Below are positions 31,179 through 42,300 of a stretch of 64,000 nucleotides of DNA, piece after piece. Each line of letters opens with the position of its first letter. Within the stretch, counting starts at the first letter, position 1. A model generated the notes under the pieces. That model did no database searches. It worked only from the letters and a program-made list of their open reading frames with translations, and was not told where the DNA came from. The DNA lies in the NCBI GenBank assembly GCA_023091665.1, contig JALJCQ010000015.1, forward strand, positions 3,516,001-3,580,000. The letters are read 5' to 3'. This stretch comes from Pythium myriotylum. Lineage: Eukaryota; Oomycota; Peronosporomycetes; Pythiales; Pythiaceae. The translations under genes and the position numbers were made by a program.

Positions 31179-32297
31179 TGTAATAAAGTGCCCGCGTCTT
31201 TTGCAGCCTGGCCAGGCCCCAGGAAGCTGGATCAGTAGCTAGGAAATTAAATGACAAGAGTTAGTAGGTGGCAGTAGCCTGGTACACTGTACCAGCTACT
31301 CACCCACCTTTCCAGTCTGGCACAGTGTGCCAGGAGCTGGGTTCATCCACTGGACCTTCCCAGTGGGTGATTTTCTGTCTGGTTTGAGCTGGCTTCCTCC
31401 GGATGTTGACCAGATTCATCCATTCCGGAAACTGGTTTTTACCGGTTTTCCCAGTTCGGATTGTGCAATTTCCAGTTAGACCACACAGAGTAGGGTTCCT
31501 ATCAGATCTGGTAGTTAAGTAGGTAGGGTTCAGGGAGCCAGTTCCTGGCTCCCCTTAGGGTTTTACCCTGTATTCAAAAGACTTCGCTTTTTGCTCTCAA
31601 CTCCCCAAGTCTCCTCCGTCGAACCGCGGGAGGACCCAGCGTCTACGCCACAAGGTAAGCCTGCGTGTGTTGGATTTGCCCTAGTGGACTGTGTGCGCGT
31701 GTGTCTGGCTGCTGGTGCGTGGGTATTGGTGTGTTTGCGAGTGAGGAGAGGAGCCAACCCCCTTTCCAGCCCTTGAGGCACCTGCAAAGGGTACTAGTCT
31801 GTACTAGAGACCTGGAGCACTCCATATTCTTGCGTATTCTTGTGTTGCGATAGCTGGGAACTGGTCGTAGTTCCCCAGTTAAAGTAATACACTTCATTTG
31901 GTTGAGAGAGAGTTTCCCAGATCCCAGAGGGGATTCCCAGTGTCCTGGCGGATCGAGGTTGTCCTCCGTCCCAGGCGAGACCCAGCGGATCGAAGTTAGT
32001 CTTCCGTCCTGGGTCTAAGTGTGTCGTTTGTATTTGTGTATTAAAAGACTGGTCCTCATCGTTACCTAGAGCTGGTTGAGCCATCTTGGGTTGGTGGAAT
32101 ACTCCAAGTGGACGTATTTCCCCATACTTCAAAGCTCAAAAGAACCGGTCAAGGGATACATAACGTGAGGTACGAAGCCAGAACTTGGGTTTTCACAACG
32201 GGCCCAAGTTCGCCTGCGTGTATTCCCCATATACACGCTAGGTCTATACCCTTTTCCAGCTCCAGGAGCTAGCGAAAAGGCAGCGCACTTCATCACA
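31179..32297 (+). repeat. Element B 3' LTR
   Basis: 1119 bp, lacking 10 bp present in the 5' copy but otherwise the same as far as I can see. Followed by target duplication ACCC. Confidence 0.9.
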
Positions 32298-32353
32298 ACC
32301 CGTCGGCCGACGCCGAGATGCGCTGAGACGTCGAGGACGACGGCGACGAAGAG

Positions 32354-32508
32354 ATGAAGGCGCCGGCGAGCGCTGCGACGTTGATCGTCGCAGCACGCAG
32401 AGCCGCGCCTCCAGAGCGATCGCCGACGCTGTCGGAATTCGTCGACTACGACGAGAGCGACGGCGAGGAAGAAACCAAGTCGGAGGACCGTGCCGCGCGC
32501 GGTCCTTA
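32354..32508 (+). pseudogene. Element C antisense gene, 5' piece
   Basis: An ATG at 32354 follows an in-frame TGA at 32324 and opens a frame encoding an Ala-rich then acidic N-terminus (FVDYDESDGEEETKSEDRA). Insertion of element A after the TSD base at 32508 cuts it. With one copy of the 4-bp duplication removed, the frame continues without a shift at 47800. It runs opposite to the gag-pol of element C. Full description is given with the 3' piece. Confidence 0.6.
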
Positions 32509-33498
32509 TGTGATGATGTGCGATGCCTTTTCGCCAGTTATGGAGAAAAGGGGTATAGACCCAGCCAAGTATATATGTGCAAAAAACAGATATACACAGG
32601 CCGAGCGAGCTGCGATCCGTTGTGATAATTGCAGCTCTGGCTTCGTACCTCACGTTGTGTGTCCCTCTCCTTCGGGGCGGTCCTTTTGAGCTTAAGTAAA
32701 GGGGAAATACGTCCACGAGGCGCCTCCCACACGAACTCTGGCGGGGCTGCCGCTTGACCAGACCAAAATCGATATACAGATAATACAACAATACAGGCGA
32801 GGGCTAGGACGGAAGTTCCCTTCGATCCGCTAGCTCTCTGACCTGGGACGGAGACTCGCTCGATCCCAAGCAACACTCGTTATAAACTCCACACCAATAT
32901 GAAATGCGCCAGGTGACTGGCGCAGGATATGAAATGCCTTGGACTCTGGGGGACCCAGAATCCTTAGCAGGGGCTTTGATAAGGGTTCGACTCCCCTCTC
33001 CACACGCACACCACAAGAGTCCACTAGCCAACCAGCCAGACTCACGCGCAATATCCACTAGGGCACACTGACGCTAGCGCAGGCTTACCTGGTGTCGTTG
33101 CCACGCGTCCTTCCTGGAGCTCGAGCCGACGACTTGGGGAGTTGACGGTGAAAAGCGAAGTCTCTTAGAAGGGGGCCAGCCCCTTAGAGAGCCAGCGAAG
33201 CTGGCTCTCAACGATCACACCTACTTTTGTGACTAGACCTGAGAACTACCTACTTTTGGGAATCTGGCGCTGGATAGCCGTTGTCGAGGTCGGTGCTGGG
33301 TATGGTACCCAGTACCAGGTGGGTGGCACACTGTGCCGTGGCTACTGCCACCTCCTCAACCACCGATTATACACAAACGGCTGGATCTACTCCTATCAGT
33401 CCCGGCCAGGTCCAGCCCGTGGGCCGGGTCCCCCTAGGGGGCTGGTCTTCAACGGCCGGATGGGAGGTAACCTCGTGAGGACTGGGCACTTCTTCACA
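32509..33498 (-). repeat. Element A 3' LTR
   Basis: 990 bp, matched by 46806-47795. Contains TATAAA at 32881-32886 reading rightward (toward the antisense frames), perfect hairpins (32906-32923 and the GAGAGCCAGC/GCTGGCTCTC pair near 33190-33212) and a tRNA-like block (next entry). On the minus strand a purine-rich tract (complement of 33499-33508) adjoins it. Confidence 0.9.
32906..33005 (+). other. tRNA-like block in the LTR of element A
   Basis: GGTTCGACTCC at 32984-32994 is a perfect match to the RNA polymerase III B box / T-loop, and TGGCGCAGG at 32918-32926 resembles an A box. Between them a 10-bp hairpin with one mismatch (32941-32963) sits where an anticodon arm would be. No acceptor stem can be paired, so it is not an intact tRNA. 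The other LTR has the same block near 47203-47302. Confidence 0.4.
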
Positions 33499-33551
33499 TC
33501 CGCCCTTCACTCATTTCGAGATCGCGGTCGCGCAGCGAAGACGAGCGAGAG

Positions 33552-34766
33552 ATGAGTGCTCCGGCAAGCAGTGGCATAGTCGCGAACGAGGGCGCGGGTT
33601 CCGTTCCTCCGGCTGGGCCTTCTGGTCCGCAGCCAGTGCCCGGGGTGGCGGGGAGCACGTCGAAGGTTGAACGGCCACCTCTCTGCTCGAACTCGGACGC
33701 TAAGACTGACTCTGCTGCTGCCGACGACGACGAACAGATCGGCGAGCTGACGATTGAAGAGCTCCGGCCAGATCCTAACCGCGCGCATCCTGACGACCTC
33801 GCTCGATTCTTGGCGGACCTGACGGCCAAGCTCCAGGAGGTGGTGAAACACACGACAGCACTGATGCCTCGATGCGACGAGGACTCCGAAGATGCCAGCG
33901 CCGGGGGGACTGGGGAGCATCCAGGCGAGAAGTCGATTGCGGGCGCCATAGCCTGGCGGCGAAGTCTGCGGGATCTCCGTTCTCGCCTCATAGTCTTGAT
34001 GCGCGGCTGGAGTTGGGACCAGCCGCTAGTTGGAGACGCCGCGGCCTTTCTTCGAGCATGCGTCTGCCCCGAAGTGGACCTGGCGGACGCCGTCGGGCCT
34101 AGTGATCTCGATCAGGTGCTCTTGCGTGAGCCTCACGGCGATGGACCATCTCCACTCGGGCGCGCACTCAGTGAACTTGACTCGCCGCTGCGTCAGCTAG
34201 GCGATCCCGGTGACAAATTACTTCGCGCGCAGCTGGTTGGCCGCCGCATTGACGAAATCTTCGGCCTTGATGGTTTCATTCGGCGTCTCCTATACACGCT
34301 TCAAGTTAATCGCCGGCTTCTCAACCTCCTCCCTGCGCTGATGACTATGGGTGTGCTTTGGAGTACGAGAACCACGTCGTTGGCGGAGCACAACCAATTC
34401 TGCCTGCTATGTCTTGCTCACGTCCAACTCGCCACTGACCACGCCGAGAAACTCGAAGAGCTTTTCTTCAGCACGAAGGATAAGCTAGTGGAAGAGCAAG
34501 CCTTGGCGAACCGCACGACTGCCGAACTCCTCCGAGCCCGGGAGGAGAAACAGGCTGCTGCCACTCTGGCGACGACGCTGGACACTGAAGTTGACCGCCT
34601 CCGGGCTAGCGTGGGTGAACTCGAAAGTGAGCGCGACCAGCTCCGGGCCGATCTCCACCGAACTCAAGACCGAATTCGGCGTCTCCATCGCAAGGTAGAG
34701 GAGCTGGAGAATGCGCAGGTGTCGGCCCCTCACTGGACCGACAGCGCCTTGGAGGACTTGTTCTGA
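33552..34766 (+). CDS. Element A antisense protein 1 (coiled coil)
   Basis: 404 residues on the strand opposite gag-pol, starting 54 bp inside the 3' LTR. The N-terminus is Pro/Ser/Gly-rich and acidic; residues about 120-300 are helical with conserved-looking Trp and Leu (RGWSWDQPLVGDAAAFLRA); residues about 300-395 form a long coiled coil (LVEEQALANRTTAELLRAREE; ELESERDQLRADLHRTQDRI). No database family is recognised. TGA at 34764-34766 ends it, but the frame then stays open through the next gene. Codon use is like the gag-pol genes. It may be an accessory protein of the element or a captured host gene. Confidence 0.6.
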   Translation: MSAPASSGIVANEGAGSVPPAGPSGPQPVPGVAGSTSKVERPPLCSNSDAKTDSAAADDDEQIGELTIEELRPDPNRAHPDDLARFLADLTAKLQEVVKHTTALMPRCDEDSEDASAGGTGEHPGEKSIAGAIAWRRSLRDLRSRLIVLMRGWSWDQPLVGDAAAFLRACVCPEVDLADAVGPSDLDQVLLREPHGDGPSPLGRALSELDSPLRQLGDPGDKLLRAQLVGRRIDEIFGLDGFIRRLLYTLQVNRRLLNLLPALMTMGVLWSTRTTSLAEHNQFCLLCLAHVQLATDHAEKLEELFFSTKDKLVEEQALANRTTAELLRAREEKQAAATLATTLDTEVDRLRASVGELESERDQLRADLHRTQDRIRRLHRKVEELENAQVSAPHWTDSALEDLF

Positions 34767-34865
34767 ATCACTTGGGTTCACGGACGTGCGGCGGGACGAG
34801 CTGACCAGTGGTATTCATTCCTTCGCGCTGCGGTCACGGGCTCGCTAGCCGATGTACCCAAGGGC

Positions 34866-36380
34866 ATGGCTCTCATGTGCACGGCTAGTGGCCTGGATAC
34901 GTCACCTGGACCTCCGCCGCCGGCGATGTCGACGTTGGCTTCTTATCGCCCTCTCTTCTCCGCAGATGTTTCGGCGATGGCAGGTTTGGACGCGGAGGCC
35001 AAGTCTCAGCACCGGTCTGCCAGCAAGCGGCCCGTCAAGCGGGCTCTTCCCGCTTCCAGCGACGATGACAGTGACCGGGAGTCGAAAGGCCAGACGACGT
35101 CGGCCCAACCCTCGCCCTCGACGCTTAGCCGTAGGTCGAAGAGCTTGGTCAACGACTTGGTGTTGGCGCAACAGTGCCAGGGCGAAGAGACTTCCAGCTC
35201 AGAAGGGAGCGAAGACTATCCTAACGCTTCTCGCGACGCCTCGACGGGGACGCCGGAACGAGGTGGCAAGGCACGTCCTTCCCAAGGTAGCGCGAGTCGG
35301 CCGGTCGAGCTCGACGAGACTGAGGACAGCGGCGCGGAGGAGGCGCCTCCAGCAAGCAAAGAGGACGATGAGTGGGTGGTCGCTGTCGACCTACCGGTGA
35401 AGCTGTATGCTGACTGTATCAAACCGATTCGACGCCCTTCGTCCGCTCGCCAGACTCGACGCTCGTTCATCAAGATCATCTTCCAGGCTCTTGGCCAGGT
35501 CCGCGGTCGCAGCTCCACGGTGCTTTATCGGTCGATGACTGAACGCCAGCGTAAGAAGGTCTATGGCATTGCCACACAGAAGATGCTGGAAGCCACGTCG
35601 TTCTACCCCAACTATACACCGGCCAAGTCTGAGATGCCGACTCTGCGCGACCGTTTGCTCAAGATCACCGTTGAGGAGTACCGGGCTATTCGCGAGAAGA
35701 AGCCTTGGAACAAGATGTTCGCGAATCGAGTGAAAGCTTTCTTCCTGTCGACACCCGGCGAATGGTCTGAAGATCAAGCTCGCTGGATAGTCGACGTTTT
35801 GCTTTTTATGTACTCGTACCGCGAGGCTTACTGGACCTTCGGCCACTGGTTGATTATCCCAAAACCACCCAAGAGGCATGCAGTCGGCGCCGAGGGGATG
35901 GAGCCTTGGTACGAGCTATTCACATTGCGCGATCAGTACATCGCCAGCTTTCGAGCCGAGGCGACGAAGTTGAATAACCAGCGGCCTGGAGGTATGAGTC
36001 AACTGATTTACTCCGAACCGGCAATCTGGCTCGCGTCGACGACTTGTGCCTGGATCCCGAGCAGCAAGATCCCTCTGGATGACCAAATTGATGAGTTAGA
36101 TTCTCTCGAGCCTATCAGGGCCCGCTGGTCGACTGCTCCCGAACGTTTCGTGGAGGCTTTGCTGCCGGAACAGTTGCAACTCTTGGATGAGAATGTGGAC
36201 GACGACGGTAACCTCGTCGGGTGGAGTTTCCCACACCCATACAACTCGTCGGACCTGTCTGACTGGGAGGCGCTGGCTCCTACTGTCTCGCTCGAAACTT
36301 ACACTCGCGCTCGTGATGCCAAGGCCAAGAAGAAAGCGGCGCTGGAAGGCTCGGCCCGGAAACGAGCCAAGTACGACTAA
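34866..36380 (+). CDS. Element A antisense protein 2
   Basis: 504 residues in the same frame as the gene before, separated by one TGA and about 100 open bases. Residues 1-170 are Ser/Asp/Glu-rich and disordered. Residues about 185-440 look folded, rich in aromatic residues (FIKIIFQALGQVRG, PWNKMFANRVKAFFLS, YSYREAYWTFGHWLIIP). The C-terminus (AKKKAALEGSARKRAKYD) is a good nuclear import signal. No transposase or capsid motif is seen. It converges on the integrase gene, 419 bp away. A nuclear role is inferred only from the signal. Confidence 0.6.
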   Translation: MALMCTASGLDTSPGPPPPAMSTLASYRPLFSADVSAMAGLDAEAKSQHRSASKRPVKRALPASSDDDSDRESKGQTTSAQPSPSTLSRRSKSLVNDLVLAQQCQGEETSSSEGSEDYPNASRDASTGTPERGGKARPSQGSASRPVELDETEDSGAEEAPPASKEDDEWVVAVDLPVKLYADCIKPIRRPSSARQTRRSFIKIIFQALGQVRGRSSTVLYRSMTERQRKKVYGIATQKMLEATSFYPNYTPAKSEMPTLRDRLLKITVEEYRAIREKKPWNKMFANRVKAFFLSTPGEWSEDQARWIVDVLLFMYSYREAYWTFGHWLIIPKPPKRHAVGAEGMEPWYELFTLRDQYIASFRAEATKLNNQRPGGMSQLIYSEPAIWLASTTCAWIPSSKIPLDDQIDELDSLEPIRARWSTAPERFVEALLPEQLQLLDENVDDDGNLVGWSFPHPYNSSDLSDWEALAPTVSLETYTRARDAKAKKKAALEGSARKRAKYD

Positions 36381-36799
36381 CTCACACCGCGACATAAGGT
36401 CCGACTCGTCGATCTTACTTCGTTCTTCTTTCTTCTCCTGCACAGCTCTTGATTCCTGCGTGTAGTCCCTAGTCAAGTCATGCATTTCAATACAACCTTT
36501 TTTTTCTTTTGCCGAGTCCCCTCCTCAGACGCTCCTATCCATTTCGGACCTGTATGAACCGACGCAACCAGTCTATAGACCAATGTCGCGCCGGACACGT
36601 CAGCAGAAACGCAAGTCGGGGCTCGGCGAGCTAGTGTCTAGCACTGGGCTAACCTCATGACACATACTCGATGCAAACACAATAGACGGAGAGGCGGCGC
36701 CTTTTCACGAGTTTCATGTTGCGACTGGGCAACATGGGGACTCGCACCCCGTAATCGCTAGCACTTGGCAGCGGAGGCTAGCATCTCCGCTCGGCGCTG
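36381..36799. other. Convergent spacer in element A
   Basis: Separates the antisense gene from the chromodomain stop. Contains T-rich tracts (36498-36512) that may serve 3'-end formation for the plus-strand transcript. No gene. Confidence 0.4.
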
Positions 36800-39190
36800 C
36801 TAGTCGCGCAGCGCCTCCCCGTCACCAGATTGCATGGCTGCAAACCTGGTCTCCGCGCGTCTACTGTTGTCGAACTCATACAGCAGGCGGCCGGCCTTGA
36901 TTTTGGCGACTGGTATCCATTCAGGTTCATCGTAACCGACAAACTTCACGAGATAATCGCGCGTCTTCTTGTTCCCGGACCTGGTGCGCTGCGAGTTCCA
37001 CCGGACGTCGAGTATCTTCTCCATTTCATACTCACCCGCCTCTTCGTCGGGGGCCCAACTGTCCTCAGGCAGAAGGGCAGCGTCCCAATCTAGGTCCTCT
37101 GGTACTGGCTCCAAGTCGCCCTTTGGTATGTCTTCGAAGAACAGACGAGGCTTCAGGCGGCTGATATGAACCCACGGGTTGACCTTATACATCGTTCCTT
37201 CGGTCTTGAGCCGTACACGGTGGTCATTCGCCTTCTCTACGATCCGGAAAGGGCCATGCCAATGATGCGCGAGTTTCTTCGCCAGTCCTGGCTTGACACG
37301 AGCGAGATACAACCAGACGGCGTCGCCTACTTCGAAACCGGTCTTTACGCTATCTGGGAGCTGCTCCCACTCAGCTGTTTGACGCTCGGCTCGGCCACGC
37401 TTTGCCTTCGCTTGGAGATCACGTGCCCAGGCTAGTGCGTACTGATATTCCCGCTGAATCTTGATCCGCCAGACGTAGGCACGCATTCGGTCGGCTGTGC
37501 GCTTCCGCGGAGCTTGCGCAATCATCGCGGCGACTGTCGACTTGGCGTCCCAACCGTGGGCGAGGAAGAATGGCGTGTCTCTGCGTGTCGCGTCCACTGA
37601 CGTGTTAATCGCAAACATTAATCGATATACCACGTCCTCCCAGTTGTCTTGACCTGGTCGCATGACGTAGGACTTGATGCTGCGCGCCACAGTCTGGACT
37701 GAGCGTTCCTGTTGGCCGTTGGCTTGAGGCCGGTAGACCAACGTGGCGCGCTGCTGGCTCCCCAGCATGGACCGGAATTGGGCGAACACTTCACTCATGA
37801 AGACCGGGTCTTGGTCGTGTCTAATAATAGAACTGGCGCCGAATCGCTGGAAGACTACCTCATCGTACGCCCTGGCGACGGCTGGCGCGCTGGTGTCCGA
37901 CATCGCTTTACACATCACGAAGCCAGTGAACATGCACTGGAAGAGTAGCAACGCCGTGCCCCCTTGTTCAGACGGCGGCAATGGGAGTACAAAATCCATA
38001 GAGACGACGTGAAACGGATACTCCGGCTGGATGTTGCCGGGAGACGGGCCGGGATTCGCTGGGAGACCTTTTCCGGTGCTGCAATCCACACAGCTCGAGC
38101 AAAAACGGACGACGTCCTGGTACATCCCGGTCCAATAATACTCAGACCGGACTCTTTCGTAGGTACGCGTGATCCCCTGATGGCCACCTTGAAATTCGAC
38201 GTGGCAGTGATGCAACACGTCTTTCCGCAGCGTGGTTGAGACCACGAGTCGAGCTGGCTTCTCACGAGCACCGGGACGGAGGCTAACATATCGTAGCACT
38301 CCGTGCTCGTCCAGAACAAACTGGTCAGCAACTTTCGCCGCCTGGGCAACTTCATCGCGGGAGAGTGCACGCGTGTCGCCGGCGAGGAAAGCTCTCAGCT
38401 TCCGTGTGGGCGGATCTGCATCTTGATGTGCGCGGACGCGCTCAAGCCTCGCCACGTTAGCACCTTCAAACGCATCTTGAGATCCTTCGCCGGGTACAGG
38501 ATTGATTGTGACGGCGGCGCTCGTCTGGCCGACGGGCTCGTGCGCCCTTAGGCTTGGCGCGTCACGCTGGCTGCCAACGGGTGCGGTTCGAGGCGCCTGT
38601 TCTGAGGCGCTGCAGTCATTGGAACCGGTGGTGGGTAGCCGAGAGCGGGCGCGTCCTGCGTTGCGAGAGCCGAGCGGGGCTTCAGCATCTACTGACGGCA
38701 ACGGGATGGGCGGGCGAGTTGGCGCGCGGTCTTCGATGACGCGCGCCACGGCAACACCGTCTTGTTGACTTCGCCGCTGGTTGATCAGCGACGAGGCTAA
38801 TGCTGCCCGGTCGCTCGCTGACGGAATCGAGCGCGTTCCACTGACAATGGGTGAATGTGTTCTCATGTCGCGGGAACCTTGAACAGAAACGTTGCGCCCA
38901 CCGGATCCTTGTGCAGAGAGCGGGCGGTTATCAGCTTTCCTCTGATTCGCACCATCGCTTTCCAAGGGGGAAGGCAATGTGGCAACGAGGCTCGGCGCCT
39001 GTCGCCCAGAGGTTGGAAAGGCGGAGGCGGTCGGTCGTGCTGTGGCCGGCTTCAGGGTTGGGTTCACGCCTGGGGATATCACACCTTCGCGGTTGGATGG
39101 TCGGTGATACTCTGGGTCCTGGCGACTGCTGGCGGGATTCGCAGGTATGGCGTTCTGGCTCGGCGTCGAATCTTCGTAACTTCGCGACAC
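36800..39190 (-). CDS. Element A integrase with chromodomain
   Basis: 796 residues as an open frame, probably the C-terminal part of Pol; in-frame stop(s) at 39191-39337 separate it from the RT segment in the same frame. A long disordered linker precedes the integrase zinc region (HHCHVEFQGGHQG, CSSCVDC), the D-D-E core (MDFVLP, RHDQDPVF, NGQQE), a GPF-type module (HHWHGPFRIVEKANDHRV) and the chromodomain (ILDVRWNSQ, YLVKFVGYDEPEWIP). Unlike element B, this region has no frameshift and no internal stop, so it is the better-preserved version. Integrates cDNA; the chromodomain would guide it to modified histone tails. Confidence 0.8.
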   Translation of the reverse strand: MSRSYEDSTPSQNAIPANPASSRQDPEYHRPSNREGVISPGVNPTLKPATARPTASAFPTSGRQAPSLVATLPSPLESDGANQRKADNRPLSAQGSGGRNVSVQGSRDMRTHSPIVSGTRSIPSASDRAALASSLINQRRSQQDGVAVARVIEDRAPTRPPIPLPSVDAEAPLGSRNAGRARSRLPTTGSNDCSASEQAPRTAPVGSQRDAPSLRAHEPVGQTSAAVTINPVPGEGSQDAFEGANVARLERVRAHQDADPPTRKLRAFLAGDTRALSRDEVAQAAKVADQFVLDEHGVLRYVSLRPGAREKPARLVVSTTLRKDVLHHCHVEFQGGHQGITRTYERVRSEYYWTGMYQDVVRFCSSCVDCSTGKGLPANPGPSPGNIQPEYPFHVVSMDFVLPLPPSEQGGTALLLFQCMFTGFVMCKAMSDTSAPAVARAYDEVVFQRFGASSIIRHDQDPVFMSEVFAQFRSMLGSQQRATLVYRPQANGQQERSVQTVARSIKSYVMRPGQDNWEDVVYRLMFAINTSVDATRRDTPFFLAHGWDAKSTVAAMIAQAPRKRTADRMRAYVWRIKIQREYQYALAWARDLQAKAKRGRAERQTAEWEQLPDSVKTGFEVGDAVWLYLARVKPGLAKKLAHHWHGPFRIVEKANDHRVRLKTEGTMYKVNPWVHISRLKPRLFFEDIPKGDLEPVPEDLDWDAALLPEDSWAPDEEAGEYEMEKILDVRWNSQRTRSGNKKTRDYLVKFVGYDEPEWIPVAKIKAGRLLYEFDNSRRAETRFAAMQSGDGEALRD

Positions 39191-39334
39191 GGCGCCCGGA
39201 CTTGAACTTGAACTTGGGAGGTTGGTCAGTCGACTTGGGGCCTCGCCGAGTAGCGCGGATGACGTCAGCGGGAGGGGCCCTTCGAAGTCGGGTGGTCGGG
39301 CTGCTGGCCATGCCGATGGTGATGCGGGAACGCT

Positions 39335-42300
39335 CTAATGCGCCAGGGCCTGACGCGGAGCCGAGCTCTCAGGCACGATCGGTTGTTCAGGCGAGCTCCG
39401 CTTTCCTGCAGCTCTAAGGATGGATGGGGAATCACCCTCGGGTTGTGGCGGGGGTCTAGCGACACTCGTCAACGTCGTGTCTCGAGGCTCCTCGCGGTCT
39501 TCATGCATGCTTTGCTGGCTCGGCGGAGGTACATAGCCAGGCCCTTCTTCGACGTCGATAGCCCTGTGGACGGTCTTTGCAACGGTGTCGTTGTTCGTCG
39601 AGCTTCGCGGACTCGGCGCCTCGGGAAAGGAAGGGGCTAGAAGGTGCCCACTCCCCCTTTCTCGCAGACCGACAGCGGCGTAGTCACTTGGGTTCCGCTG
39701 CGACGCGGGGCCGTCAGGCGCTCGGGCTTGCGCAGCGAGGCGCTGGCTTCGACGCGTCGCAGGCGACACCCTCACTTCCACAGTGGCGTTCGAGCCACTG
39801 CGTCGTTGTTGCGAGCGCGTTTCTGCGAGTAGAACTGTCGCGCTGCCGGACGCCGGGAGGTCTGAGGATGTGCCGCTCGTAGTCGCCGTCGCTCCACCGC
39901 GTTCCCTAGTTGTGCCGTCTTGTTCTTGAGCCGTCTCACCGCGACCTTGAGCCGTCTCACCGCGACCTTGAGCCGTCTCACCGCGACCTTCGACACCTTC
40001 AGTACAGCGGCCGCGCATGAGTCGTTCGGGCAGCCTGCTGAACTGACGGAGCTGGTTAAACGTATCCTCATCAGTGACCACGCGGGTCTCTTCCGAACGT
40101 AGTGCCAGGCCAGCCAGGTAGTCTGCTACGCCGTTGTACTCACGTACCACGTGAATGAGTTCCACTGATTCGAATTGTGTTCGAAGTTCATGAAAACGGG
40201 CGAGCAGCAGGGTCAAGTGCGGTTGATTGCAGCCGATCACGCCTTGGCACTGCTGGACTGCGATCCGCGAGTCGCCGACTACCACGATACGTTTGACTGG
40301 ATCACCTAATTTCCCCGACCTCAGGAACTCGAGTCCCTGCAACAAGCCTGTGTACTCGGCCACGTTGACAGTGACGTCGACACCAGCCAGGTAAATGGAC
40401 TTCGCGAACAGTGGCTGCCAGCCCGGCAACCTCCAGATCACAAAACTCGCACTTCCTGCATTCGACTTGCGCTTGGTGGCACCGTCGAAACTCAAAACCA
40501 GACCTTCATATTCGGCATCCAACATCTCCATGCTTACCAAAGCTGGCTTCACGCGCATGGCCTTTGACGGCACTAGTTCGGCTGCGACCTGGTCGAGCAC
40601 TTCTCGAGGTGTGATACTGGCTGCCACAATTGCTGCCAGACCATCCTGGTCCCGATCGACGCGCCGCACGTCCATCGTCCACGGAGAGAGTAGCGCTGCC
40701 CACTGGAGTGTCCGTCCTTGGACCGATTTTGACGTGAGTATCCACTTGAGAGTCGAATAACGCGTGTAGACGATCAACTCTTGGCCAGCAACTAATGTGT
40801 AATACACGTTGAGAACTCTGAGCAGGGCTAGAATTTCTTTTTCTGCCAGGTGATAGTTCAACTCAGCGTCATGCAGGGTGCGTCCAGTGAAACGAACTGG
40901 AGCGATGATGCCGTCATGCTCTTGGCCGAGCACCGCGCCGATTGCCCACTCATTCGCATGGGGAATAATCACAAAAGGTTTCGTGCGATCTGGATGCTTG
41001 AGCAGCGGCGCGTTCAGGAGTTTCGACTTCAGCAGTTCGAACGCGCGGCGAGCCGGGTCTAGCGAATCGTTCAGGCGGATCCGTTCGTCGGACAGCTCGT
41101 ATAAGACGCTGGCGATCACTGCGTAGTCTTCAATGAACTTGTTGTAATAGTTCAAGCTCCCCAAGAACGATTGCACCGCCTTGAGGCTAGTCGGGAACGG
41201 TAGATCAAGTAATCCTTTCGCGATCTTTGGCGCGGCGACGATGCCAGCCTGGTTGACTTCGTGAGAGAGGTACTGTATCGAATGCTTGCCGAATGAACTC
41301 TTGGGCAGACTGACAGATATTTGCCAGTATCGCAGCCGATACAGGAGCTGGTCCAAGACCTGGAGCAGCTCGCCTAGCGTCGGAGCACCGTAGGTGATGT
41401 CATCGATATACGAACTTCGTCCTAGCACCGGGACGAGACACTCTGGGGCGGCAATATTCAAATCGAACACCGTCTTCCCGGCATTCTCGGCGGCTGACTT
41501 GGCTGCTTGGACTTCGTTGACTGGCTCTAGGCCGAGCGCGCGTATGACTTCTGGTTCGACTTCTGCTTCGAGGTGCGGGGGAAGACGAACGTATCCCCAG
41601 AGGGCGTTGTCAATGACTTTCTGGTAGATCAACGGAGCGTTTTTCAGGCCGAAAGGCATCCGAATCCACTGGAAGTGGCCGAGTGGACATACGAAAGCGC
41701 TGATGTGCTTGGCCCGCTGGGTCATAAGCACGGCCCAGAAACCGCTGGCCATGTCTAAACTCAGGAACCACATGGCCTTCTCAAAATTGTCGAGGAGGTC
41801 ATCGATGAGCGGCAGCGGGTAATTCATCAGCTGAATGAGCTGGTTCACACGCCGGTAGTCAATGCAGAGTCTAATGTCGACGCCATTCTTCTTCATGACG
41901 ATGACGATTGGGCTAGCCCATTCCGAGTCGGAGTACTCGATGATTCCGGCATCGAGGAGTTTCTTGAGAAGCTCATAGACTTGGGGAAGCAGGTGTGACT
42001 TAATTCGCCTGGGTTTCTCGGCAACTGGCCTGGTTCCTGGTTCGACTTCGATGTCGCAGACGACGCCCCTAGCCGGAGGGGGCAGCGCGTTCCCCGAGCC
42101 GAGGAAGGCTGAGCTATGTTTTTCGATACACCGGCGGATCGCGTCGTCTTCTTCCTGGGTAGTTGAGCCTGGCTCGCCGACGTCAGCCGTCGCTATGTCT
42201 ACAAGAGGGTCGACTTCGATGTGATCCGGCAGTACTGCCAACTGGTCCCGAAGCTTGTCGAGCATGACGGAGTCGATCCCTTCTTGGTAGAACGTCGTTG

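Larger units (their letters stand above)
19818..32297 (+). mobile_element. Element B: dual-RNase H chromodomain gypsy retrotransposon
   Basis: 12.5 kb, plus strand, inserted into element C. LTRs run 19818-20946 (1129 bp) and 31179-32297 (1119 bp). They appear identical except for a 10-bp indel near 19865. Both LTRs start TGTAATAAAG and end CATCACA. The flanks ACCC (19814-19817) and ACCC (32298-32301) are a 4-bp target duplication. Gag, protease, RT, degenerate RNase H, archaeal-type RNase H, integrase and chromodomain follow in order, but the reading frame is broken at least four times. Confidence 0.9.

Noticed and set aside
32941..33008. Intact tRNA gene in the LTR of element A
   Set aside because: B box is perfect, but no acceptor stem pairs and the anticodon-like arm has a three-base loop.
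37166..38768. Plus-strand frames opposite the integrase of element A
   Set aside because: Unlike the antisense genes to the left, they are short, interrupted and without coherent composition.
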